Positions 8,195 to 15,310 of a DNA stretch of 64,000 nt are shown piece after piece. Where the stretch lies: positions 7,691,001-7,755,000 of the forward strand of contig NZ_CP025407.1 of assembly GCF_002847285.1 (NCBI RefSeq), written 5' to 3'. Position 1 is the stretch's first letter. The number at the start of each line of letters is the position of its first letter. The DNA comes from Streptomyces sp. CMB-StM0423 (lineage in GTDB: Bacteria > Actinomycetota > Actinomycetes > Streptomycetales > Streptomycetaceae). Both the position numbers and the translations under genes were made by a program. The notes below the pieces were generated by a model that saw only the letters and a list, made by a program, of their open reading frames with translations, searched no databases and was not told where the DNA came from.

Positions 8195-8227
8195 CCGCCC
8201 CGCGGAGTTGCCGCCTCCGCCCGGCGG

Positions 8228-8869
8228 TCAGCCGCCGAGCATGCCGCGCAGCAGGTCCTCGTACCCGGCGCGCAGCCGCGCCCTGGTCGGCGTGCGCGAC
8301 CCGTTCACCCGGCCCGCCGTGTGCAGGAACATCATGCCGTCGGTCCAGGCGATCAGTTCCTGCGCGTGCCGTTCGGGGTCGGCGGAGCCCCAGGCCGCGA
8401 GCAGCGCGTGCGCGGCGTCGGCGAACGTGGTGCCCGCGCGGTCGTAGATCGCCCGGAGTTCGGGGCGCCGGGTGGCCTCCAAAGCGACCTCGTAGCGGGC
8501 CACGAGCAGGGTGCGGTGCCGGGTGAGGAAGCGGTGCAGCAGTCCCGCCAGCGCGTCGGCGAGCGGCCCCGGGTCGGCGGCCGGCGGGGGCAGCTCGCCG
8601 ACGCGCAGCACCCCGCCCTCGCGCTCCGCGAGGCGCTGGACGGTGAGTTCGAGGAGGGCGGCCCGGGTGCGGGCGCGGTTGGACGTGGAGCCCTGCGGCA
8701 GACCCGCGGCCTCGTCCACGGCGCGGTGGGTCAGGCCCCGCATGCCGCGCTCGGCGAGCAGCGCGATGGCGGCGTCGGCGAGGACTTCCTGCCGGGACAG
8801 GGCCGAGGCGGAAGACGCGGCGGACGCGGGCGGACCGGCGGGAGGGGCAGGGGCGTTCGGGTCGGGCAC
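8228..8869 (-). CDS. TetR family transcriptional regulator
   Basis: 213 residues. N-terminal helix-turn-helix around ALLAERGMRGLTHRAVDEAAG (about 37-57) followed by the usual GLPQGSTSNRARTR helix; the rest is an alpha-helical ligand-binding domain. The first ~22 residues are disordered Pro/Ala/Ser. The GTG start 8869 lies 6 nt after TAGGTT (minus strand), implying a leaderless message. It is divergent from an FAD monooxygenase gene, and two palindromes in the intergenic region fit its binding. The simplest reading is a repressor of the monooxygenase and of itself, released by a small ligand. Ligand unknown. Confidence 0.9.
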   Translation of the reverse strand: MPDPNAPAPPAGPPASAASSASALSRQEVLADAAIALLAERGMRGLTHRAVDEAAGLPQGSTSNRARTRAALLELTVQRLAEREGGVLRVGELPPPAADPGPLADALAGLLHRFLTRHRTLLVARYEVALEATRRPELRAIYDRAGTTFADAAHALLAAWGSADPERHAQELIAWTDGMMFLHTAGRVNGSRTPTRARLRAGYEDLLRGMLGG

Positions 8870-8875
8870 GGCCCC

Positions 8876-8881
8876 AACCTA
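8876..8881 (-). promoter_or_regulatory. -10 box of the tetR gene (leaderless)
   Basis: TAGGTT on the minus strand ends 6 nt before the GTG start, so transcription would begin at or next to the start codon. Confidence 0.5.
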
Positions 8882-8899
8882 TCTCCCGTGTCGGCTGTC

Positions 8900-8913
8900 A
8901 CTACATCCGTAGT
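8900..8913. promoter_or_regulatory. TetR operator 1
   Basis: ACTAC-ATCC-GTAGT, perfect 5-bp arms. It lies in the -35 region of the leaderless tetR promoter. Confidence 0.65.
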
Positions 8914-8939
8914 CGCGCGCGTGCTACCCTCGGCCGCGT

Positions 8940-8955
8940 AACTACAGGTGTAGTT
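8940..8955. promoter_or_regulatory. TetR operator 2
   Basis: AACTACA-GG-TGTAGTT, perfect 7-bp arms. It shares the ACTAC half-site with operator 1; centre-to-centre distance is 41 bp (about four helical turns). It lies just upstream of the AGGAGG ribosome site of the monooxygenase gene, so binding would block that transcript. Confidence 0.75.
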
Positions 8956-8968
8956 CCAGGAGGCTCCC

Positions 8969-10186
8969 TTGAAGCAGCCGCGCGCCCTCGTCATCGGCTC
9001 AGGACCCGGCGGGCTCACGGCCGCCGCCGCGCTGCACCGCCGCGGCTGGTCCGTCACCGTCCTGGAGAAGGCCGCCTCGATCGAGCCCGTCGGCGCCGCC
9101 ATCTCCCTCGCCGCCAACGCCCAGCGCGCCCTCGACGCCATCGGCGTCGGCGACGCCGTGCGCGACCTCGCCGCCTGGGAGGGGAGCGGCGGGCTGCGCA
9201 CGCCCGAAGGCCGCTGGCTCTCCCGTACCGACGCGGCGGCCGTGGCCGAGCGGTTCGGCGGCGGCATCGCCCTCGTGCACCGCGCGGACCTCGCCGCGCT
9301 GCTCACCGCCCGGCTGCCGGCCGGCGCCATCCGCACCGGAGCCGCCGCCGAGGTCGAGGACCCGGGCGGCCCCGGCAAGCCCGCGCGCGTCGCGGTGCCG
9401 GACGGCGTGCTGGAGGCCGAACTCGTCGTTGCCGCGGACGGCATCGGCTCGCCCGCCCGCCGCGTGCTCTTCCCCGACCACCCCGGCCCGGCGTACGCGG
9501 GCTGCACCACCTGGCGGCTGGTCCTGCCCGCGGGGCCCGTCGCGTTCGCGCCGCACGAGACCTGGGGCCGCGGGGAGCTGTGGGGCTCGCAGCCGCTCGC
9601 CGACGGCCGCGTGTACGCGTACGCCGCCGCCCTCGCACCCGCGGGCCGCCGCGCCCCGGACGGCGAACTGGCCGAACTCCGCCGCCGCTTCTCCGGCTGG
9701 CACGACCCGGTGCCCGCCGTCCTCGCCGCCGCCGAGCCCGGTCAGGTGCTCCACCACGACGTGCGCTGGCTGGCCGAGCCGCTGCCCGCCTTCCACCGCG
9801 GCCGCGTCGCGCTCCTCGGCGACGCCGCCCACGCCATGACCCCGAACCTCGGTCAGGGCGGCAACCAGGCCGTCGAGGACGGCGTCGTCCTCGCCCACCA
9901 CGCCGCCGCCGACCCCGCGGCCGTACCGGAGGCCCTGGAGCGCTACACCCGCGACCGCGTCCCGCGCACCCGCGCCGTGGCGCTGCGCTCCGCCCGCGCC
10001 GGCCGGCTGATCAACCTGACGGGACCGCTCGCCGTACGCACCCGCAACGCCCTCATCCGCGGCGTGGGACTGCTCGGCCCCCGCGTCGTGCTGCGCGGTC
10101 TCGACGGCATCGCGGACTGGCAGCCGCCCGGCGGCGGTGCCGGCCAGGGCGGCCCGTATGCTTCCCCCGCACAGGCGGCGCCCTGA
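8969..10186 (+). CDS. FAD-dependent monooxygenase (aromatic hydroxylase type)
   Basis: 405-residue flavoprotein of the class A monooxygenase fold. FAD-binding GSGPGG (about 10-15), the DG motif AADGIGS (about 155), and the GD motif LLGDAAHAMTPNLGQGG (about 285), which contacts the FAD ribityl and pyrophosphate. These enzymes use NAD(P)H and O2 to hydroxylate or inactivate small, often aromatic, molecules. The start is TTG 8969, set by AGGAGG at 8958-8963. It is divergent from the TetR gene with which it shares two operators, which points to inducible detoxification or catabolism. It could alternatively tailor a natural product. Confidence 0.88.
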   Translation: MKQPRALVIGSGPGGLTAAAALHRRGWSVTVLEKAASIEPVGAAISLAANAQRALDAIGVGDAVRDLAAWEGSGGLRTPEGRWLSRTDAAAVAERFGGGIALVHRADLAALLTARLPAGAIRTGAAAEVEDPGGPGKPARVAVPDGVLEAELVVAADGIGSPARRVLFPDHPGPAYAGCTTWRLVLPAGPVAFAPHETWGRGELWGSQPLADGRVYAYAAALAPAGRRAPDGELAELRRRFSGWHDPVPAVLAAAEPGQVLHHDVRWLAEPLPAFHRGRVALLGDAAHAMTPNLGQGGNQAVEDGVVLAHHAAADPAAVPEALERYTRDRVPRTRAVALRSARAGRLINLTGPLAVRTRNALIRGVGLLGPRVVLRGLDGIADWQPPGGGAGQGGPYASPAQAAP

Positions 10187-10244
10187 CGCAGGTCCTCCTG
10201 CGCCGCGGCGGTCCGCGGGCCGACGGCTGGGGACGGGAGCGGAC

Positions 10245-11168
10245 ATGACCACGGGAGCCACGCCCCTGAAGGCCGGTGTGATCGGGCTCGGCGACATTGC
10301 GCGGAAGGCGTACCTGCCGGTGCTCGCGTCGCTGCCCGGCGTCGAGCCGCACCTGCACACCCGCACCCCTGCCACCCTCGACCGCGTCGGCGACACCCAC
10401 CGCATCCCGCACGCGCACCGCCACCGCGGCCTCGGCTCGCTGCTCGCCGCCGGCCTCGACGCCGCGTTCGTGCACGCCCCCACCGAAGCGCACGTCGAAC
10501 TGGCCACCGCGCTGCTGGAGGCGGGCGTCCCCGTCTACGTCGACAAACCGCTGGCGTACGACCTCGCGGGCGCCGACCGTCTCATACGGCTCGCGGAGGA
10601 GCGTCGTGTCTCGCTGATGACCGGCTTCAACCGCCGCTATGCCCCCGGCTACGCGCAGTGCCTGGAGCACCCGCGCGAGCTGATCATCCTGCAGAAGCAC
10701 CGCGTCGGGCTGCCCGAGGACCCCCGCACGATGGTCTTCGACGACTTCATCCACGTCGTCGACACACTGCGCTTCCTCGCCCCCGGCCCCGTCGAGCAGG
10801 CCGACGTGCGCGCCCGCGTCCGCGACGGGCTCCTGCACCACGTCGTCCTGCAGTTGTCCGGCGACGGCTTCACCGCCATCGGCGCGATGAACAGGCTGTC
10901 GGGCTCCGCCGAGGAGCTCCTGGAGGTGTCGGGGCAGGACACCAAGCGCGAGGTGCGCAACCTCTCCGAGGTGGTGGACCACAAGGGCCAGCCCAGCGTG
11001 CGGCGGCGCGGCGACTGGGTGCCGGTGGCCCGGCAGCGCGGCATCGAGCAGGTCGTGCTCGCGTTCCTCGACGCGGTACGGGCGGGGGAGCTCCTGAGCG
11101 CGCGGGACGCGCTCGCCACCCACGAGCTGTGCGAGCGGATCGTCCGCGAGGTGGGCCGGGCGGGTTGA
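10245..11168 (+). CDS. Gfo/Idh/MocA family oxidoreductase
   Basis: 307-residue NAD(P)-dependent oxidoreductase. N-terminal Rossmann motif GVIGLGDIARKAYLPVL (about 11-27), then the family lysine in VDKPLAYDL and the GFNRRYAP block. The C-terminal half is the expected alpha/beta dimerisation domain. Substrate is probably a sugar, inositol or related polyol, but nothing in the sequence decides it. ATG 10245 has a GGGAGCGGAC ribosome site. It starts 58 nt after the monooxygenase gene, so cotranscription is possible. Confidence 0.85.
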   Translation: MTTGATPLKAGVIGLGDIARKAYLPVLASLPGVEPHLHTRTPATLDRVGDTHRIPHAHRHRGLGSLLAAGLDAAFVHAPTEAHVELATALLEAGVPVYVDKPLAYDLAGADRLIRLAEERRVSLMTGFNRRYAPGYAQCLEHPRELIILQKHRVGLPEDPRTMVFDDFIHVVDTLRFLAPGPVEQADVRARVRDGLLHHVVLQLSGDGFTAIGAMNRLSGSAEELLEVSGQDTKREVRNLSEVVDHKGQPSVRRRGDWVPVARQRGIEQVVLAFLDAVRAGELLSARDALATHELCERIVREVGRAG

Positions 11169-11274
11169 TTTCGCCACCCGCATGCCGGACAAAGCCGGAC
11201 TGATAAGCAGTTAATCATACAAAAAGGGGCAAGCTGCTCCCCGTTCGTGCTCCGACCGTACGAAGGGGGCGCCC

Positions 11275-12408
11275 ATGCCCCGGCGCCGTATCCGGCTCAC
11301 CGCAGCCGCAGGCACCGCCACCGCATTCGCCGCCGCGGCCCTGATCGCCGCGGGCTGCGCGCCCGCCGACCCCTCCGCCGCGCCCGCCGCGGCCGGACCC
11401 GGGCCCGGCGCCCGCCCGTTCACCCTGCTGGCGACAGGCGACGTCATCCCGTACCCCTCGATCATGACGCAGGCGGCCACGGACGCCGGGGGAGAGGACT
11501 ACGACTTCCGCCCCATGTTCGCCGCCGTCGCGCCCACCGTCGCCGCGGCGGACCTCGCGCTGTGCCATCTGGAGACCCCGCTCGGGCCGCGCGAGGGCCC
11601 GTTCACCGGCTACCCGTCCTTCCAGTCCCCGCCGGGACTCGCCACCGCCCTGCGCGACGTCGGCTACGACGGCTGCTCCACCGCCTCCAACCACGCGCTC
11701 GACTCCGGCGCCGACGGCGTACGCCGCACCCTGGACGCCCTCGACGGAGCCGGCCTGCACTACGCCGGCACCGCCCGCACCCGCGCCGAGTCCGGCCGCC
11801 CCGCCCTGATGTCCGCGGGCGGCGCCCGGGTCGCCCACCTCTCGTACACCTACGGCAGCAACGCCGGCGTCCCCGCCGACGCGCCCTGGTCCCTCGCGAT
11901 GCTCGATCCCCGCCAGGTCGTCGCCGACGCCCGGGCCGCCCGCAGCGCCGGGGCCGACGTGGTCGTCGTCAGCGTGCACTGGGGCACCGAGTGGCAGCAG
12001 GAGCCGGACATCGCCCAGCGGCGGCTCGCCGACCGGCTGACGCGCTCGCGCAGCGGCGGCCGCAAGGACATCGATCTGATCGTCGGCACCCACAACCACG
12101 TGCCGCAGCCGTACGAGAAGGTCAACGGCACCTGGGTCGTCTACGGCCTCGGCGACCAGGTCGCCAGCTTCATCCCGTCGATGTACCGCGGCAACGAGGG
12201 CTCCGCGGCCCGCTTCACCTTCACCCCCGCCCGCGACGGCTGGCAGGTGACCCGCGCGGAGTTCCTGGCCCAGCACTCGGAGACGGGGCCGCCGTTCCGC
12301 GTGGTGCCCGCGACGCCCGAGACGTACCCGGACGTGCACGCGCGGGTACGGGCCGCCGTCCTCAGCCGCGGCGCGGCGGAGGACGGCCTGAGGGAAGCGT
12401 CGTTCTGA
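11275..12408 (+). CDS. CapA-like metallophosphatase-fold lipoprotein
   Basis: 377 residues, related to CapA of poly-gamma-glutamate synthesis. Lipobox IAAGC near residue 32 marks a lipoprotein. The metallophosphoesterase-like core has LLATGDVIP, LCHLETPL, STASNHALD, VSVHWGTEW and GTHNHVPQP blocks, conserved in the PGA_cap family. There are no capB or capC neighbours, so a polyglutamate capsule is not supported; an envelope role is likely. The 106-nt upstream gap carries an AT-rich stretch (GATAAGCAGTTAATCATAC, around 11200-11218) that probably holds its promoter. Confidence 0.85.
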   Translation: MPRRRIRLTAAAGTATAFAAAALIAAGCAPADPSAAPAAAGPGPGARPFTLLATGDVIPYPSIMTQAATDAGGEDYDFRPMFAAVAPTVAAADLALCHLETPLGPREGPFTGYPSFQSPPGLATALRDVGYDGCSTASNHALDSGADGVRRTLDALDGAGLHYAGTARTRAESGRPALMSAGGARVAHLSYTYGSNAGVPADAPWSLAMLDPRQVVADARAARSAGADVVVVSVHWGTEWQQEPDIAQRRLADRLTRSRSGGRKDIDLIVGTHNHVPQPYEKVNGTWVVYGLGDQVASFIPSMYRGNEGSAARFTFTPARDGWQVTRAEFLAQHSETGPPFRVVPATPETYPDVHARVRAAVLSRGAAEDGLREASF

Positions 12409-12438
12409 CGCCGCGGGACGGCCGGCGGCCCGCGCGGG

Positions 12439-13308
12439 TCAGTGGGCCGTGTCGCCGGCGTCCGGCTCCAGGACGCCGGCCGCGACCAGGGCGAAGATCA
12501 GGATGCCCAGCAGCACGCGATAGATGACAAAGGGTGCAAAACTCCGCGTTGTAATGAATTTCATAAACCATGCAATTACGGCATATCCGACAAGGAATGC
12601 GATAACGGTTGCGGCCACGGTCGCGCCCCAGTTCATGTGCGTCGCCCCGGGGACCTTCCTCAGCTCGAAGAGCCCGGAGGCGAGCACCGCGGGGATGGCC
12701 AGCAGGAACGAGTACCTGGCCGCGGCCTCGCGGTTGTAGTTCAGGAGCAGGCCGCCGGTGATCGTCGCGCCCGACCGGGAGACGCCCGGCACCAGCGCCA
12801 GCGCCTGGGCGAAGCCGAAGAGCAGGCCGTCGCGGGTGTTGAGGTCCTTCAGCTCCTTGCGCTGCACCGCCGCGCGGTGCCTCCCGCCGCCGGTGGAGGC
12901 GCGCCAGTCGGCGAAGCCGAGGAGCAGGCCCATCACGATGAGCGTGGTGGCGATCAGCCGCAGATCGCGGAACGGACCCTCGATCGACTCCTGGAACGTC
13001 AGCCCCAGCACCCCGATGGGGATCGAGCCGACGATGACCAGCCAGCCCATCTTGGCGTCGTGGTCGGAGCGCATCGCCTTGTCGGTCAGCGAGCGGAACC
13101 AGGCGGAGACGATCCGTGCGATGTCCTTGCGGAAGTAGATCAGCACGGCGGTCTCGGTGCCGATCTGGGTGATCGCGGTGAAGGCCGCGCCCGGGTCCTC
13201 CCAGCCGGCGAAGGCCGCCGTGAGCCGGAGGTGGGCGCTGGAGGAGATCGGCAGGAATTCCGTCAGCCCCTGGACGAGTCCGAGGATGACTGCTTCGATC
13301 CAGCTCAT
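12439..13308 (-). CDS. uppP: Undecaprenyl-diphosphatase
   Basis: 289-residue integral membrane enzyme (BacA/UppP) that dephosphorylates undecaprenyl pyrophosphate to recycle the lipid carrier of peptidoglycan synthesis; overproduction confers bacitracin resistance. Signature blocks: GLTEFLPISSSAHL (about 14-27) and PGVSRSGAT with the following Gly-rich segment. ATG 13308 is used because MSWIEAVILG is the usual start. The 3' quarter contains a sharp AT-rich island (about 12520-12613) with codons ending in A or T (TTT, AAA, ATT, ACA, AGT, TAT), unlike the rest of the gene, although the encoded residues fit the family. Confidence 0.93.
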   Translation of the reverse strand: MSWIEAVILGLVQGLTEFLPISSSAHLRLTAAFAGWEDPGAAFTAITQIGTETAVLIYFRKDIARIVSAWFRSLTDKAMRSDHDAKMGWLVIVGSIPIGVLGLTFQESIEGPFRDLRLIATTLIVMGLLLGFADWRASTGGGRHRAAVQRKELKDLNTRDGLLFGFAQALALVPGVSRSGATITGGLLLNYNREAAARYSFLLAIPAVLASGLFELRKVPGATHMNWGATVAATVIAFLVGYAVIAWFMKFITTRSFAPFVIYRVLLGILIFALVAAGVLEPDAGDTAH

Positions 13309-13356
13309 ACGGGGCTGCACATGTCCTTGAGTTCGGCCGACGGGTTGGAGGAGATG

Positions 13357-14172
13357 TTAAGGCCCCGACATGAGGCGCGTGGCCCCAGGGTCGGCTGCGG
13401 CCATGCTCGCGGGGCCGGCGGCGGGCTCTTCCGCGGGCGTGGCGGAAGAGATCACTCCGCCCGGGGCGGTCCGGCAGGCCGAGCGCCGGCGGCGGCGCAT
13501 GGCGACCGCGGCGCCCCCGGCCATGCTGGCGACGATGAAGCCGAGGGCCCCGAGGAAGACGGGGGAGAGCGGGTCGGAGGCCCGGCTGCCGGCGATCACG
13601 TACGCGGCGGTGTTCGGCACGCAGCCCACGGCGGTGGCCACGAGGAACGGCGTCCAGTTCATCCGGGAGACCGCGGCGGCGTAGTTCACGCCCGCGAACG
13701 GCACGCCGGGGAAGGTGCGCAGCACCAGCATGGAGCGGAAGCTGTGCCGGCTGAGCTGCCGGTCAGCCGCCGTCAGCAGCCGCCCGCGCAGCAGCGGACG
13801 CAGCGCATCCTGGCCGAGCAGCCGGCCTATCCCGAACGCGACGCCCGCGCCCAGCACCGTGCCCGACACCGACCCGGCCAGGCCCGCCTGGGCGCCGAAG
13901 AGCGTGCCGGAGGCGAGGTTGAGCAGCGGCCGCGGTACGAGAGCCGCGGTGCACAGCCCGTACGCGACGGCGAAGAGGAGCACCGCGGACAGGCCGGTGA
14001 ACTGCGGCGGCAGGCCGTCGGCCAGCAGCCGGTGCGGCCGCCACACGATCACCACGACCGCCGCGCCGGCGAGCAGCACCAGGAGCAGGGCGAGCCGGGA
14101 GCGCGGGGACAGCAGAGCCCGGCCGCAGCGGACGGCGCGGCCGGCGACGGGCGCCTCGGCGGTTTCGGGCAC
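13357..14172 (-). CDS. TVP38/TMEM64 (DedA-like) membrane protein
   Basis: 271 residues with about five or six membrane segments. The central block contains LASGTLFG, GRLLGQDALR, and FPGVPFAGVNYAAAVSRM, the SNARE-associated/VTT domain pattern of TVP38 proteins, which are linked to lipid scrambling or envelope homeostasis. The last ~60 residues are a disordered cytoplasmic tail rich in Pro and Ala. The GTG start lies 6 nt after TAGGCT (minus strand), indicating a leaderless transcript. It lies just upstream of uppP on the same strand, with a 48-nt gap; joint expression with this envelope gene is plausible. Confidence 0.85.
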   Translation of the reverse strand: MPETAEAPVAGRAVRCGRALLSPRSRLALLLVLLAGAAVVVIVWRPHRLLADGLPPQFTGLSAVLLFAVAYGLCTAALVPRPLLNLASGTLFGAQAGLAGSVSGTVLGAGVAFGIGRLLGQDALRPLLRGRLLTAADRQLSRHSFRSMLVLRTFPGVPFAGVNYAAAVSRMNWTPFLVATAVGCVPNTAAYVIAGSRASDPLSPVFLGALGFIVASMAGGAAVAMRRRRRSACRTAPGGVISSATPAEEPAAGPASMAAADPGATRLMSGP

Positions 14173-14178
14173 GGTGGG

Positions 14179-14239
14179 AGCCTAACCGACGGGGCAGTCA
14201 CCGCACCGTGACGTCCCCCTCAACTCCGGTCGCTATCGT
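14179..14239. promoter_or_regulatory. Divergent leaderless promoters (TVP38 / AlkD)
   Basis: TAGGCT (minus strand, 14179-14184) ends 6 nt before GTG 14172; TATCGT (plus strand, 14234-14239) ends 7 nt before ATG 14247. Both place the transcription start at the start codon. Confidence 0.5.
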
Positions 14240-14246
14240 GGGCGTC

Positions 14247-15017
14247 ATGGCCCAGCAGCACCCCGGCGCCGCCGCTGCCCCGGACGCCTCGGCAGCCCCG
14301 GGAGCCGCGGTGGGCGCAGGCGTCCCGGTGGCCCCCGCCAGTCCCCTCGCCGACACCGTCCTCGACCGCCTCACCGCCGCCTATCCCGCGGCCGCCGACC
14401 CCGAGCGCGCCGCGCGCTCGGCGGCGTACCTGCGAGGCGTCGCCCCGTTCCTCGGCATCCCCGCGCCCCGCCGCCGCGAGCTGTCCCGCGCCGTCCTCGC
14501 CGGCACGGCGCGGCCCGCCGAGGCGGACTGCGTGGCGATCGCGCTCGGCTGCTGGCGGCTGCCGGAGCGCGAGTACCACTACTTCGCCGTCGACTACCTC
14601 CGCCGCCACGTGCGCCGCTGCTCCTCCGGCTCTCTGCCGGCCGTGCGCCACCTCGTCGTCACGACCTCCTGGTGGGACACCGTCGACGCGCTCGCCGCGC
14701 ACGTCGTCGGCGGTCTCGTCGCCGCGGATCCCGCGCTGGCCGGCGCCATGGACGAGTGGATCGAGGACGACGACCTGTGGGTCGCCCGTACCGCCCTGCT
14801 GCACCAACTGCGCTTCAAGGACGCCACCGACACCGGCCGGCTCTTCGGCTACTGCCTGCGCCGCGCCGGCCACCGCGACTTCTTCGTCCGCAAGGCCGTC
14901 GGCTGGTGCCTGCGCGAGTACGCGAAGACCGACCCGCGGGCCGTCCGCGCGTTCGTCGACGCCCACCGCGCCGAGCTGTCCCCGCTGTCCGTACGCGAGG
15001 CGCTCAAGCACTTCTGA
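14247..15017 (+). CDS. AlkD-like DNA alkylation repair protein
   Basis: 256-residue HEAT-repeat protein of the AlkC/AlkD DNA glycosylase family, which excises bulky or cationic alkylated bases without base flipping. The key catalytic segment is TTSWWDTVD (Trp and Asp of the DNA-binding cleft), flanked by YHYFAVDYLRR and the C-terminal RDFFVRKAVGWCLREYAKTD block. ATG 14247 is favoured over the upstream GTG 14208 because a -10 box (TATCGT) ends 7 nt before it. The first ~35 residues are low-complexity Ala/Pro. It is a single-gene unit. Confidence 0.88.
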   Translation: MAQQHPGAAAAPDASAAPGAAVGAGVPVAPASPLADTVLDRLTAAYPAAADPERAARSAAYLRGVAPFLGIPAPRRRELSRAVLAGTARPAEADCVAIALGCWRLPEREYHYFAVDYLRRHVRRCSSGSLPAVRHLVVTTSWWDTVDALAAHVVGGLVAADPALAGAMDEWIEDDDLWVARTALLHQLRFKDATDTGRLFGYCLRRAGHRDFFVRKAVGWCLREYAKTDPRAVRAFVDAHRAELSPLSVREALKHF

Positions 15018-15042
15018 CCCCGCCGCACCCGTCCGCCGTTCC

Positions 15043-15058
15043 CCGGCCCTGCGGCCGG
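15043..15058. terminator. Short hairpin after the AlkD-like gene
   Basis: CCGGCC-CTGC-GGCCGG, a 6-bp stem 25 nt after the stop and followed by GAAAAACC. Weak candidate. Confidence 0.35.
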
Positions 15059-15104
15059 AAAAACCGGTCGACGTGCGGGGGACCCGTACCCGATCATGGT
15101 GGGC

Positions 15105-15230
15105 ATGTTCCGGTACGCCTTCCTCGCGCACACGTCCGCGGCAGCGGACGCGCCGAAGGCTGTGCCGGCCGCACTCGCGGCAGTGCCGGCAGCCGCAGCC
15201 GACGGCGCCCGAATCCGCCCCTTCCCGTGA
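15105..15230 (+). CDS. Possible 41-residue small protein
   Basis: Open frame starting MFRYAFLAHTSAAADAPKAV and ending in RIRPFP, in the 293-nt gap between the AlkD-like gene and tuf3. GATCAT sits 7 nt before ATG 15105, the same spacing as the leaderless promoters in this window; ATG 15096 is an alternative start. There is no recognised family and it is Ala-rich, so it may be chance or untranslated leader of tuf3. The rest of the gap holds only the hairpin at 15043 and the tuf3 ribosome site. Confidence 0.25.
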   Translation: MFRYAFLAHTSAAADAPKAVPAALAAVPAAAADGARIRPFP

Positions 15231-15310
15231 TCGCTCCAGCGGACCCCAGCGGGGGAGGGCCGGCCGGGCCCCGGGGTCCGCGCAGCCACTGCGATCCGCG
15301 AGGAAGAATC

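Noticed and set aside
3523..11168. Secondary-metabolite gene cluster built from the SDRs, monooxygenase and Gfo/Idh gene
   Set aside because: No core synthase (PKS, NRPS, terpene, RiPP) is present, and the genes fall into separate units with different regulators and strands.
11275..12408. Poly-gamma-glutamate capsule operon
   Set aside because: The CapA-like lipoprotein stands alone; capB and capC are missing.
12442..14211. Long plus-strand frame across uppP and the TVP38 gene
   Set aside because: Antisense shadow; the minus-strand proteins have membrane profiles and family motifs.
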